A DNA stretch of 64,000 nucleotides from Aquilaria yunnanensis (taxonomy: Eukaryota > Streptophyta > Magnoliopsida > Malvales > Thymelaeaceae). Of this stretch, positions 17,998 to 30,984 are shown one piece after another. Position 1 is the first letter of the stretch. Each line of letters starts with the position of its first letter. The position numbers and the translations under genes were made by a program. The stretch lies in the NCBI GenBank assembly GCA_039654915.1, contig CM077599.1, positions 77,654,001-77,718,000 of the forward strand, in the 5' to 3' direction. A model generated the notes under the pieces. It had not been told where the DNA came from. It ran no database searches and saw only the letters and a program-made list of their open reading frames with translations.

Positions 17998-20350
17998 ACT
18001 AGATTTTTTTGCCGTGCGATGCACAAGCTAATTAATTTATATATTTTTACTCATAAAAATATATCTATTTTAAGAAATTTATATTTAAAACAACTTTAGG
18101 TAAGAATATGTTCCTAAGATTGGGATAAAAAGTAATTAAAACTATTAGAAAAATTAACCATTGGAAAAATTATAAGCTTGACTTATATTGTTAATTCATG
18201 TTTTAAAGCTTGTTGTTGTCATTTTTTATAGTCTTTAAAAAAAGTCTGAAACAATACTACAAAAACAATACTAAAGAACAATAAAACAAATATGAGAAAT
18301 ATTTCAAATAAAAACAAAAATGAGAGTGGCCTAAAACAATAATCCCTAAAACCTAAACTCATAATTATATGAGTGCCTAAGTTATTAAATAATACAAACA
18401 CATTTTACAATTAATGCTATATAAGGACCTAAGTATTAATTATTGTAAATGAATTCTGAAATTAATGTTACAATTGTACAATGAAGTTAATGTTAAACGA
18501 AGTAATATTGGGAAATGGACCTTTACAACAACTCCCACAACATCTGGCATGCAAAAACAAATGGTAATTATGATATATAGATAGTACATGCAGCATCCGA
18601 TTATATTTTCAAAAACTTTTAGAGAAACATATGTGAAATTCTTCTTAGCCCATATGTGTGCTAAGTTGATCAAAAACAACAAACTCAAATTTGTCCATGG
18701 GAAAATCATTAGACTCATAGTTTATATTATAGATTTGTGTATTACAAGTAAGGTGGATTATAAATGAGTGTGTATCTATGATATGATAAATCTTCTTATG
18801 TAGAAGAATTATGAAATTCTTGAAAATATACATACTTCCTTCATGAAACTTCTTTTTAAACTTTTATGCCAAGAAATTTTTTATAAACCTATGAATTGTC
18901 ACACCCTTCATATGTAAACAAAGGACATAGTAGCCAATAAGATAACATGAACATATATTTATAGTAGGGAGAAAAGAAAAAATTGTAAAATTCAGTAGAA
19001 TAGAGACAAAGAAGAATATCTTTTCATCCACTAGCACAAAATCGGCACTGATAAGTTGGTAACCTTTTGAAAAATTAAAAACATCTCATAAGCAACACAC
19101 TCTAACTTGAATAGTTTAGTCAGTCCTCTCATGAGACAATTTCTTCAATGTAACATGTTTCATTAGGAGACTATAAAAATAAGAAAATATTCATAACAGA
19201 ACATATTCATCTATTGTAGGAATTCAAAGATAAAGAAATAAAAATATTAAGAAAATCTATCGATATTTTTAAATAACTACCTCATCTTTGGCATTAGTGA
19301 AAATCTAAAAATATAAATTAGTGAAGAAATAAAGAAAGGTAGCAAGAGACGATAAGAAGAAATGAAAGAAATGAATGATAATATTGAGTATGCATTGAAA
19401 GCAAGCATCAGAACCTATATATAAGAGTGAGGGCTATATAGAAAGTTTAAGTATTAATTATAACAAATGAATTATAAAATTAATGTTACAAATGTACTTT
19501 GAAGTTAATGCTAAAGGAAGTATTCTTAGGGAAGTTAGATGGACAATATTAACACCATTGAAAGTAAATCAAACTGTAATAAGAGCATCCAAATGGAATT
19601 AAAGCTATTAAATGGCTACAAAGAGATGGAGTCTATTTAAAACAATTGATTAATTAATGATAAAAGAAATATTCTTGGGGAATGGGTGAATTTTAAAGTA
19701 AGGGCTATATAGGGACTTTAAGTCTTAATTATTACAAATGAAATTAATTATGAAATTAATGCTATAAATATATTATAAAGTTAATGCTAAATAAAGTATT
19801 CTTGGGGAAGTTAGATGAACAATATCAATACTATTGAAATCAAATAAAATTGTAATCAAAGTATTCTAATGAAAATTAAAACTACTAAATGGTTACAAAT
19901 GGATGGAATCTATTTAAAACAATTGATTAAGGGACAATAATATTAATGAGGCATTAAGAACAAAAGCAAAAGTTAATGGTGTTTTATTATACTAAGAGGA
20001 TAAGAATTTAAATTCAATTATTAAAATGTATAAAAAAAATAGAATTTTAAGGGCTCTCTATTATGACACAGAGACCATCAAGAATTACAATTCCAACTCT
20101 AAATTTTGGAGTCATAACTGTACAATGGCTTAAATTATTAAACAATATATATTCACTATGCAATTAATGGTAAAAGAAATAGTTTTAGGGAATGAGTGAA
20201 TTTTGGAGTGAGGGCTATATAATAACTTAAATATTGATTATCACAAATGGATTATGAAATTAATGCTACAAATGTATTATGAAGTTAATGCTAAATGAAT
20301 TAGTTTTGGGGAATGGATAAGTTTCTCCTTTATATATATGTATATAGATA
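17998..20350. other. AT-rich region, possibly one non-autonomous transposable element
   Basis: No gene recognised. It starts near ACTAGATTTTTTGCCGTGCG and ends near TTTATATATATGTATATAG. These ends remind me of plant repeats often classed as Helitrons, but no hairpin or TC..CTRR end was verified. It contains four copies of a ~110 bp motif. Confidence 0.3.
18415..20320. repeat. Four diverged copies of a ~110 bp motif
   Basis: Copies at about 18415-18530, 19428-19535, 19690-19810 and 20207-20320. Each runs through GGGCTATATAGG-like sequence, TTAAGTATTAATTATTACAA, AAATTAATGCTA and GAAGTTAATGCTAAA to GGGGAATGG. Copies two to four are also joined by similar spacers (for example AATCTATTTAAAACAATTGA before copies three and four). 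Spacing is irregular, so this is not a simple tandem satellite. Confidence 0.8.
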
Positions 20351-21259
20351 GTCCAATTGAGATGCAATTTTCAGAGAGTAGTGTTATATATATTAAGTTT
20401 TAGCAACAAAGTTTTATTGATAATAGAAATTTTGATTTTTGTCGCATATAATTTCCTACAATTTTTTAGTTAATTTAGCATAGTATTATTGTCTCTTAGG
20501 GATATTATGATCAGTTCAACCTATATAAATAAACAACAAAAAAAAAGCATTTTCAGTTTTCGCTGTTATGAGATAAGATAAATGAAGAATTTATTAAACC
20601 TTATGGGGTGAAGTGAAGGATTCCCAAATATAATAGGAATAAGTGAAGTTTTTATTAAAATTAGGATTTTTTTTTTATTTCTCCTCAAATATACTTTCTT
20701 AGAGAATAACGGCAGTGTTTGATGTGATCTGATAAAGAAAAATTAACTGTAATATACTCACTGCTTTTTCTAGAAATCAATCAAACCCTAATATATAAGA
20801 TTTGATAGAGTTTTTATATAATTAATTAGCGTAACTTTGAGACGTGGAACACGGGATTCTTTAGCTTTTTGACGTTTTCGTTTCTTTCTGAGCCATGAAG
20901 AGGCTAATTATTAAACATGAAGACTTCTACAGGTAGGACCGTTCAAACCAAACGCAAACCAGATCGATGAAAATTCGAAAGCAAAAATTCTGGTGTGAAG
21001 TTGGTACTTAGTAGCGTGAAGGGTCGAAAAATAGCATTTAAACCCCACCAAAAAAATTATATGATAAGCCAATATAAAAAAATAAGGATGTGAGATTACA
21101 AATTTTAAAAAGAGAATTGCTAAAGAACCAGAGATTAGGCTCAACGATTGGAAGTGTTGGGAAGTATATATTCCTTCCAAAAACAAGTTTGGAACCAATT
21201 CAAAACCAATAGAATAATTTAGGCAAAAAGAATGAATAAACCACTAAAATTTTCTAAGC
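20351..21259. other. Intergenic AT-rich DNA
   Basis: No gene, RNA or element ends recognised between the repeat block and the hAT transposon. Confidence 0.5.
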
Positions 21260-24200
21260 ACCCTAATTAGGGGTGAAATTGAAACCCGAAACCCGAATTC
21301 CGACCCGAATCCGATCCGAAAAAAACGGATTAGGGTCGGTTTTTTAGTAGGAAAAGGTGTATTTGAACCCGACCCGACCCGACCCGATTGTTCGCAGCCG
21401 ACAGTGATTTCGGTTTGGGTGAAACCCGACTAACCCGACTGAATGCCCTTTACTCTAGGCCTAGCCCACCTCCTCCCTCTGCCTAGCTAACGCAGCCCGT
21501 TTACTAATTACTAATTACTAGTACTAGCCCAGTCCCCCAAGCCCAACTTAATTAACTAATTACTAGTACTAGCCCAGCCCGTTTTTTGTCCGCAAGTCGC
21601 AACCTAATCTTCCTCCTGCTTGGTTGAATCGGCCTTCTGCAGACTGCAGTTCTTCGGTCGTTCTCCTTCGTCCTTTGCAATCGCAGCGGCGCGCAGCGTG
21701 CCTCGTCTCTCTCGTCAGTTGCAATCTTCTCGCGCCTAGTCCTCGACGGCGTCGAGGCCGGCGCACGGCTGCTTCCTCGTCGCGACTCGCGCTGCCGGCC
21801 CACGAATACTCCCCTTTCGCCGAAGCCAATTGTCTTGTCTGTAAGGTAATTGATATGTTTACAATTTCAACTAGCATTTGTAATTCTTCTAGCAAGTCAC
21901 CACTTTCCCAATTCCCCCCCTAGCGTTGTTGAAATAGCCAATTATTTCGCCATTAATTACAGCTAACTTGAAATAGCGTTGTGGGTATTTTTGTTTTCTT
22001 GGAAAGTTGTGATCGTTTCTTTTGGGGTTAAAGTATGTCCTACTGCTGCACGCATTCATTCTTTATTGATGTTCTTGCTTACATATTACTGCGTGCCAAA
22101 TATCAATTGGCGTCGGCCAAATATACGCTGGGCATCGTTAATGTTATGGTGTTTGTGTTTTCACTTCATGCAATCCTCATTTATCATACATTTCTCGTTG
22201 GACAGCAGGACACCCCATCGATTTTGCATCGCTACATTAATTATTACTATTTTCTATGCATAACTCTCTAAATTGCATCTTTTGCTTCAAGTTTTTCTGA
22301 ATTCATTTTGAATATCTTTTTTATTGTTTAATTTTCAGATGGCAACAAGCGATGTTGGTGACACTTTGATGAGTGATGCACAACCAAAAGGAACATCAAC
22401 TGCCACAAATCTAGATACCGATAAAGAATCAACAGCTGCTGCACCAGAAAAAGAGAGGGTAAAGACTTCAAGGAAAATGGCAGATTATTGGGCACACTTT
22501 GAGTTTGTTGAGGGCTCAAATCAAACAAAATGTAAGTGCCTTAATTGTGGTGTGGTGAGGTGTACAAGTGTCATAGTAAGATTGATGGCACAACTAATTT
22601 GAGAAACCACATAAAAAAAGGTAAATGCAAGGGGTTAGTTGATTCTAAACAAACAAATATTAACTTGGCAAAGGGTGGAGGTGGTGATGACTATATGATG
22701 AGTAATTGGAAATTTGATAAAGAGGAATGTCGGAAGGCTTTGGCATATATGGTGATTGTTGATGAGCTCCCGTTTCGATTTGTTGAGTCAGATGGATTTA
22801 GGAGATTTTGTTCTGTTGCAGTGCCTAGGTTTCAGATTCCTTCTAGGATAACTGTGGCTAAAGATTGTTATGCATTGTTTGTTGATGAAAGAGAGAACTT
22901 GAAGATGTTTCTGAAATCAGATGCTAAAAGGATTTCGATAACAACTGATACATGGACTTCTGTGCAAAGAATTAATTACATGTGCTTGACGGCTCATTTT
23001 ATTGATAACAATTGGAAGTTGCAAAAGAGGATTTTAAATTTCTGCCCTATTTCTGGACATAAGGGTCAAGTGATTGGTATGGCTGTTGAAAAAGCTTTGA
23101 ATGCTTGGGGTATTGATAATTTAATGACTATAACTGTTGACAATGCAAGCTCAAACGATACAGCCATTGCTTACCTGAAACAAGCATGGAATGGAACTGT
23201 TTTGGGGGGGAATATTTGCATATGAGGTGTGTTGCCCATATTGTCAACTTGGTAGTTCAGGATGGTCTTAAGCTTGCATCTGATTCTGTGATTCGTGTTC
23301 GCAATGCTGTTAGATATATTAGGCAATCTCCTGCACGATTGTTAAAGTTTAAGACATGTATTGAGGAGGAGAAAATTCAGGCGAAGAATGAGTTGTGTCT
23401 TGATGTTCCTACTAGGTGGAACTCAACTTATCTGATGCTTGACACTGCTTTGAAATTCAAAAGAGCTTTTGAGAAGTATGTGTTTTATGATCCTGTTTAT
23501 GTATCTGCTCTTATGGATGGAGATGGCTTGGGTAGACCTTTGGAGTTTGATTGGAATGTTGTTAGTTCTGTTGTAAGATTGCTTGAAACTTTTTATGATC
23601 TTACCAAGCGTGTCTCTGGTTCATTGTATGTCACTTCCAATACTTATTTTCATGAGATTAGTAATGTGAATATGTTGTTGAGAGAGTGGGGGCTTGGCTT
23701 TGATAAGGGTTTCTCCATTATGTGTTCCAAAATGAAAGAGAAATGTGATAAATATTGGGGGAACCCTGAAAACATGAATGTGTTGATTTTTATTGCGGTT
23801 GTGCTTGATCCACAAAGTAAGATGGAATATGTGGAATTTGGGATAAATAAGATGTATGCTGAGGAAGTGGCTGCTACACTTATTCAAAAGGTGAAGGTGA
23901 CACTAAAACAGTTGTTTGATGAGTACAAGGTGAGGTACTCAAAAGAAGTTGAGCAACCAAGCAAAAGTGGGCAAGTTAAGAGTAGTGGAGTTGTTGTAGA
24001 TTTAGAGCAGTCAAGGCCAACTAAGTCAAGGGCCATCTTGAAGAATGAGTGGAAACAACTCAAAGCTGTAAGTGGCACACAAGTAAAGAGTGAATTAGAC
24101 AAGTATTTGGAAGAGAATTTGGAGGACGGTGATGATGAATTCGATGTTCTGGAATGGTGGAAGATCAATAGTCCTCGATTCCCAATCCTTTCAGCTATTG

Positions 24201-24990
24201 CTCGTGATGTTTTGGCTATTCCGGTATCAACCGTTGCTTCAGAATCAGCATTTAGTACTGGAGGTCGAGTGCTTGATCCTTTTAGGAGTTCCTTATCGCC
24301 AAAGATAGTTGAGGCACTCATCTGTGCACAGGATTGGCTACGAGCAAACAAGGAGGAGTTGAATGTTGAGGAGCAATTGTCTATAATTGAAAAGATGGAA
24401 CAAGGTTAGCTTATTTTATTTTACCATATTTCATATAAATGTTTGGTTTCAATTATGAATTATATAATTTTGGAATTTTTTTCTATTTTTTAGAGCTAGG
24501 AGGCATTGCTCGAGCACCTGGAGTTATCGATATTGAGTTTGCTTGATGCTTGGTTGGATGCTTGAGCTGCTGAATCAAGAACTATTATTGTTGCTGGTTT
24601 TCTTTGCTTAATGCTTGTTATGTGGATTTCTTTTAGTTTCTAAGGTGTACAAAACATGTGGATTGTTTATGTTAACTTATATGTGTGATGACGTATCATG
24701 GCAAATGTAGCCATGTAACAACTTCAAATTTAGATTTGGTCTATTTACATGTTTTTTATATGTTACATGTTTGTTGAATATTTGCTTAAATTTTTTTTGT
24801 TGCAAGTAAATCGGGTTAACCCGATTATATACATTCCAACCCGACTTTTTTCGGGTTAGGGTTCGGGTCGGGTTGTTGGAATAATCGGGTCGGGTTCGGT
24901 TAACAGATTAAGGAAAGAAATATGCATAATTCGGGTCGGGTTCAACCCGAACCCAAAATTTTCGACCCGACTTTCACCCCTAAGCCTAAT
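21260..24990 (+). mobile_element. hAT transposon with TIRs and 8 bp TSD
   Basis: Body 21268-24982. The terminal inverted repeat TAGGGGTGAAA at the left is matched by TTTCACCCCTA at the right. Flanking 8-mers ACCCTAAT (21260-21267) and AGCCTAAT (24983-24990) differ at one base, as expected of an old hAT duplication. Subterminal zones are rich in ACCCGA on the left (about 21285-21430) and its complement on the right (about 24815-24975), typical transposase-binding repeats. Inside is one transposase gene on the plus strand. Between 21600 and 21840 lies a GC-richer leader that probably splices (GTAAG near 21841) to an acceptor just before the ATG at 22339. Confidence 0.93.
22339..24546 (+). pseudogene. 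hAT transposase (zf-BED, RNase H-like, hAT dimerisation), two frameshifts
   Basis: The start ATG at 22339 follows an acceptor-like TTTTCAG. The BED zinc finger (CKCLNCG, then NLRNHIKKGKC) is cut by an apparent 5-base duplication (GTGGT) near 22545. The catalytic fold continues in another frame with SITTDTWTS and TVDNASSND. A second shift falls in a run of seven G at about 23205-23211, after which the frame runs MRCVAHIVNLVVQDG to the dimerisation domain (PVSTVASESAFSTGGR). The frame stops at 24407-24409, but a donor at 24405 and acceptor at 24493 would splice in frame to a tail ending IDIEFA, with a stop at 24544-24546. Family: RICESLEEPER/DAYSLEEPER-like. The G-run shift could be a sequencing error; the 5-base duplication looks real. 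Confidence 0.85.
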
Positions 24991-25558
24991 TGGCAAACTA
25001 ATGTCTTTATTTTTTCCAAATAAACCACTAAAGTTATTGACTTAGTCCGTGCTGGCCACTGCTGTTAAAATTAATTAATTTTCAGTACTAAAACTTCACT
25101 AATGTTCCTATTTCAGTCCAATAATTTTGTATCTTTTTATATAAGTCCTATAGATGATACAGATAAAACAGATGAGTAGATGAGCAGTAGCTCCTCGCTA
25201 GGGTCAACATGCTGTTGCTAAGGCCCACCACCAACTAGGGTGGCAAGGCCGCCAAGGGACTAGCAACCTCATCAAAGTCGTCCCCATGGCCCTTCTAAAC
25301 TTGCATCTGTCGCAAAACATGGGAGAACTCTCACTGCCAGTAAGCCAAACTCTATTGAATGACAATGAAACTAGAGAGGTTTTACTCCTTGAAAGCTGCT
25401 AAATACAGATAATTCACTCCCACTTATCAATTTCACATAGAAAGCATTTAATTTCAAAAATTTAAGTTGAGGTTTATAAACAATTTCAAAAACTTAGATC
25501 TGATTCAATTTTAAATTGAACCAAACTATGTGAAATTGAGCTCTTAAACCATAAGATT

Positions 25559-26091
25559 ATTGTTATTAGGGGTGTAATTTTCGGATTAGGGTCGGGACCC
25601 GAAATTCACAACCAATCTATCCATATGAAATCTGAAACCCGAACCAACCCTATTTAACATTAAAACCCGAACCGACCCTAATCCAAAAAAAATCAGATTG
25701 GGTTGGGTCTGAAGCTTGGAAAGATGCAAAAAAAAATGCACGCACATATATCAAGAATCCAACACATTAGCTAAAAGCAACTTCATAAGTTAATCTAAAA
25801 ATGCACATTCTATAACCTAAAAGCAACTTCATAACACATAATAGTCATAAGTTAATTCAACACATACACATTAGACATTACATTTGCCAAGGGCCAATAT
25901 TTTTAAATAGCACTTATTCAGGTTTGGGTTGGATTCAGGTTCTAACCGAACCAACCCGATTTCTGACCTTTTAAATGAGTCGGGTTCGGGTTGACCCAAA
26001 TAGCTCTTATTCATCTATTTAACCCAACCCAAACCCGTAAAATAGGGTCGGATTTGGGTTAGGGCCAACCACTTACACTCCTAATTGTTAT
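25559..26091. mobile_element. hAT-type MITE related to the 21268 transposon
   Basis: Body 25567-26083 (517 bp), flanked by perfect ATTGTTAT on both sides. Ends are TAGGGGTGTAA and the inverted TTACACTCCTA. Subterminal regions are rich in ACCCGAACC and its complement, as in the larger transposon 0.6 kb to the left. No coding capacity. Confidence 0.93.
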
Positions 26092-27170
26092 GTTGCTTGA
26101 ATGCTACAAACCTCCAACAATGATTTGCACAAATAGTGGTGACTAGAGATCCTTGCAAGAAATTCAACCCCAATGGTTTATGTTGATATGCATGAAAACT
26201 AACATAGAAAATTTTAAAAAGCATAACAACAAAAAGGGTAGACTTTTTTTGCCACAGCATTCTCATTTAACAGAATATTCTTCCTTTTAAAATAGAATAT
26301 TTGGCAAGTTAACTATCAATGGCCTATTTAAGCTGATTTGGCCTATTTAAGCTGATTTTTAAACATTAGTGATTTATTTTACCTAAAAAAACATTAATAG
26401 ACCATTTGGACCAACATGGACATGTTAGTGGTTTTCTTGTTATTTTTACTAAATAATTTAATACTAAACATATATCTACACTCCATTCGCTTAAATTAAA
26501 TCAATATAATCCAACCAATCAAAAAAATCAACTTAATCCAAATTTATTTCTTTTTATTTTTATATCTTCTTTACCCTAAACCAATTTCAATTGAAAATTA
26601 ATATTATATAAATGTGAAAATCTATTGAAAATAAAGTTTCTCTAATATTACTAAGATTTTATAAAAAAAATTTTAATGCCTAAAAAAGAAATTCACAAAA
26701 AATTAATAACTTCATGAAAATTTTACTTTCAATAAAGTTTGCTTTTAAATAAAATTAATTCTAACAAAAAATATATATATAAATAAAAACAAGTTATTTT
26801 GGATTAAATTAATTTCAATTAAAACGAATTAGGTATTAGTCTTCAAACATAAAATTCAGTTCTACGTTTACGAAGACTGACCCTGAAGATAATTCTTCCA
26901 AAACAGGGCCTCTCTGAATTTAGGAATCATGGACATATCCTCATTGTAGTGACTACATTGAAAGTCATGGATGAGTGAAAACACACAGGCAGGATTAGAA
27001 ATCCAGGAATTACTAGCTGAAACATAATATCAGAATCAGAAACTCCCGAGCAAATGGGAAATCTGACATGCAAACCAAATATCAGCAGAAAAGAACTGCA
27101 TCTAGAAACACATTCTGGTTATTCTATAGAAGAAAACGGTTGGACCTTATGAAGATACTCGATTCTCTGA
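26092..27170. other. AT-rich intergenic DNA
   Basis: No gene recognised. Contains a short direct duplication (GGCCTATTTAAGCTGATTT near 26322 and 26341). The right end should contain the 3' untranslated region of the minus-strand F-box gene. Confidence 0.6.
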
Positions 27171-27179
27171 ATATATGTT

Positions 27180-28823
27180 TCAGGCTGTTATTGTCACACT
27201 ACACAGACACAAACCAGATGGTTTTATGTCAATTGTCTGCCACTCTGAACCCGACGCAGCGTTTGGGTCATATAGAAGGGTATTGTAACCAGGTTCTTCT
27301 TGCAAGGAGAAGAGTAGAAGCTTCCCGTCAAGTATCCCAAAGCGAAAGCCGATGTTTGCGCTCCCGGTCAATGGAACAGGCACCACCTTCCATGAGTTGT
27401 CGTCTGGATTGAACACAGCCAGTTTTCTCTGGTTCTTCCACTCCATACAGAAAAGCTTCTTCCCCAACACTGCATAGGCAGTGACCATAACACACCCATT
27501 CTTCATCTCACACCAAGTGTGATTCTCGGGATTGTACACATCAACAAACCTAGAGTGTCCAATGGTGAAATTCGACCTTCCACCAAGGACATAGAGTTTC
27601 CCATTCAAACCGCAGGCAAAGCAACCCCACCTTGGGCGACGAAGACTTTCTATCAGTAACCACTTGTTAATATTAGGATCATACACCTCTGCACTGCAGA
27701 GACTATCGCCATCAGCACCATAACCTCCAACGGAATATATCAAGCCATCTACCTCTGCACAAGCAAAATCATATCGAGCCACATTCATATCAGCCAATTT
27801 GCTCCAGCTGCAAAAATAGAAGAAAAATGTCAATAACTGATACTGTCCTGTACTCAATAATTGATAGCATTCTGTACAAAGCACATGTTGTTGATGTTTC
27901 AGTATTCTTCTTCAATGCTTCCGGTCAAAAAGATTACAAGTGAACAACAAAACAAGAAGCACAGAGTGAAAAGAAGATTCCAACTTCAAAATGCATCAAA
28001 GTGCAGCAGTCAAGTTAATGGTTTGGGTTTCATAAAAAAACAAAAAACCAAAAAAAAAAAAAAAACCAAAAAGAGAACAAAAACAAAAACAGAGTTTCAG
28101 TCAGGCTCTCCAAAGCAATGCCACAAAGTAATTCAAATCACTTGACCAACAAGGGCAGCAATATTCATTAACCGCAAACCTCTATAAAAAACTAATACCA
28201 TACAAGTCTCACAAATGTTCAGATATATTGCACACATTTTAGGTGAGCAGAAGCCAAATGATAAACACAACAAATCTTCAAGCTTAGTGATCAGTGCAAG
28301 ATAAAATTAACCTGTTAAGACATGAATCGTATTGGTAAACTTCAGAGGAGGCAGAGGCAGTTCCATCATCCCCTGAATAGCCTGCCATGACAAGGAGCTT
28401 TCCATTATAAACGACCACACCAAAACCAACCTTGGATGGGCCGGGCATAGGTGGTAGAAGCTGGAGCTTCTCTCCGAAACTGTCTAGAACTTCCCAGTGG
28501 CTTCCCTCTCCTTCAGCATCCGTCGTTAAAACATAAAGCCACTCCTCAAGAACCCCTGCTAACTTCCTCTCAGTAATGAATTCTTTGCTTTTGATGAATG
28601 ACCTCCACTTCCTGCAGACACCACCCATGGCTGGCAAAAAGGAACGAGGTACAAGAGCAAGGCAACGCCTTGCAACATCATCTGGAAGACCGGGCAGCAG
28701 TGGGTCGACAGAACCATTAGCAGATTCAGAGAGTAAACAAGGATCTTGCTCACACAACACAGAATCACGTGTGTTTCTTTTGGATATCTTCTTCTTCTCA
28801 CTTGCAAGGACAGGCATTTTCAA
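27180..28823 (-). CDS. F-box/kelch-repeat protein
   Basis: Two exons on the minus strand: 28823-28312 and 27807-27180, giving 379 residues. The donor after AACAG and the acceptor TTTGCAG restore the frame as CLNSWSKLADMNVARYDF. Residues about 40-85 form an F-box (PGLPDDVARRCLALVPRSF, GGVCRKWRSFIKSKEF), which would bind a Skp1-type adaptor in an SCF ubiquitin ligase. Kelch motifs follow (VVYNGKLLVMAGYSG; VDGLIYSVGGYG; LNGKLYVLGGRS) and would form a substrate-binding propeller. Length and sequence resemble, from memory, Arabidopsis At1g67480. A second Met two codons downstream could also be the start. The substrate is unknown. Confidence 0.92.
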
Positions 28824-30170
28824 GATAATAGATATATTTGAAATTAATATCTAGTGAATAGCCAGCCAATTCCCCCAATAACAGACAACTAATTAAAGAA
28901 ATTCATGAAATCCATCACCTATAAGGATTTCATAGCACCAATGCATATGAAGCAGAGTACAACAAATCACTTGAGCCATATATGCTGAAGACATTATATG
29001 TTTTGACCAGTCTGAGTCATATTCCATTCCAGAATTTTTGGTCTTCACACATGTCTCCCCAGCTAGGCCAAGCAAAGAATTCTGTGAACCTTCAAACCTG
29101 ACCCCCACCACACTCACTGCGCAGTTGTCTATACATGAAAAGCAACAAAATATATGAATTCCACTTAGGGAAAACTGGCATAGCTAACACAGCATCTGAA
29201 TCAACAAAGATCAAGAATTATACCTTCCAAGGCCATAAAGTTTAGCAAGGATTAACCACCTCTAACTTCCATTTAGACGGACTTATGCTTCACCTAAACA
29301 AATAAAATAGTTCTCGGTAATCATCGACAGTGGTTCATATGGTTCAAGCTGAGAGAATCAGCTTTGTGTGATGACAAACGAGAGTATATCTTGGCAAAAT
29401 ACGACCAATATAACCATGGGAAGAAAACAACCAATAATTGTCCCATTGAAAAATAAAAACAATAATTGTCAATCTTCTACATTTTGGCATTTTGATCCAG
29501 AACGAAAAAGGAGACAATACATCATGTAGAAGTAGGAGGCCAACCCAAAAACACAAACAAACGAAAGGGTACAAGAAAGGGACAACAAACAACCAAAGAT
29601 CCTCAAATATTCTCTTCAACAACCTCCAGAAGAGTCGATCCGACGTCTACCAAACCCAAACAGCCAAACAGCTAAAACAAATAAAGAACACAAGTGTGTT
29701 GAAACTTGGAGGCAAAGATTATTCAAGATTGCTTTTTGGGAAAAAAATTAACAAAAGCATAGTTAGTAATGGAGAACCCAATACAAGAAATTAAGCAGGA
29801 ATGATTCTGAGACAGCTTTCAGAGAATCCCATGAAAGAATTCGAAATGTGGGAGCAGACATTAACAGTTTCAAGTTCGAAAATGCAAAGAGAAGCTACAC
29901 CTGCAGGCAGCGTACCTGAAATCGGACAGACAAGGTTATCCAAAGTGAAGTGGGAACAGAATCGATCCTTATCCAGGGAGTGGTAAGGGCGACAGATCTG
30001 GAGGCTTAAAATTAGAGGAAGTGGCAGGAACGAGAGGAACGAGGGACAGAGGAAGCGCGAGAAAATGGGAAATTATCGCCTCTTTCTTTCCCTCTGGGTT
30101 CGTGCATGTCTGGAAGAGAGATTTGATATTTTTATGGGCGGCAAGGAGGGGATAAGATAGAATCGACAAG
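28824..30170 (-). promoter_or_regulatory. Probable 5' UTR, leader intron and promoter of the F-box/kelch gene
   Basis: No coding gene is convincing here. On the minus strand, 30100-29918 is pyrimidine-rich and GC-richer. It ends in a good donor (TTTCAG then GTACGC near 29917), and possible acceptors occur nearer the ATG (CACTAG near 28856, ATGTATAG near 29130). This fits a transcribed leader interrupted by a ~1 kb intron. Inference only. Confidence 0.45.
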
Positions 30171-30236
30171 CAGCGATCGCGTCAGTGTGCGATGGACCTG
30201 CAGTGTAGACTTCCCCTGCCCTCGTAACCCATACCC

Positions 30237-30773
30237 AAAATCATGGGTAAAAAGCACCATTGGTACCGAACCTTCAATTTCCGTTGCATATCATCCCCAA
30301 CTTTCATTTCGGTTCAAATTAGTCCCAAATCTTTATACTTCATTGCATATTGTTCACTAGCCTTGAGCAAGCACATAAATTCGATTTGTAGAGAAGAAAG
30401 GTTAATAGTTTAAATTGTCTATTAATTATTAGAAAATTATTACATTATTTAAATTTATAGAAAAACAGTTACCAAATAGTCTAAATTAGAATTTAAAAGC
30501 TAATGTCAAATAAGTGAGAGTTATGAATTTAAACTATTTAATACTTGTTTTTCAATAAATTCAAATTATGCCATAATTTTCTCTTAGTTAATGGATAATT
30601 TAAATTTTTAGTTTTTCTTTTCTGTAAATCTAATTTTTATACCTACCTAATAGTAGAGACCAATATACAATTATAAAAGTTTAAGACCAGTTTGCAATGA
30701 AATGCATATTAGAGACTGATTTATAGTGGAAATTAAAGACTTGGGACTTATAGTGCTATTTACCCTAAATCAT
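30237..30773. mobile_element. MULE-like MITE with long terminal inverted repeats
   Basis: Body about 30245-30765. The left end GGGTAAAAAGCACCATTGG is matched inverted at the right by GGGTAAATAGCACTATAAG, and similarity continues for about 100 bp. Flanks AAAATCAT and TAAATCAT differ at one base. Long TIRs and an 8-9 bp duplication fit a Mutator-like non-autonomous element. Confidence 0.7.
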
Positions 30774-30984
30774 TTTACGTGACGTATATATAACTATTCA
30801 GAAGAGAGTAAAAAAATTACCCATGAAGGAAACCTATCCACAGAATTCACCATCGCCAACTCAAAAGTTTCCACAGAAGTTATATGAAATTGGTTAAAGG
30901 ACAAGCATAAAGAGTATAAACATGTCTACAAAATTTTTAAGGCACATTTTGCATCAATGTTTATCGAGAAGTGAGGCTTTTCTC

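Noticed and set aside
21552..21923. Overlapping open frames on both strands in the hAT leader
   Set aside because: Open only because this part is GC-rich; no conserved domain, and it lies upstream of the transposase ATG in a probable untranslated exon.
29492..29986. Plus-strand open frames opposite the F-box gene leader
   Set aside because: Low-complexity Lys/Asn/Gln-rich translations without family or splice support.
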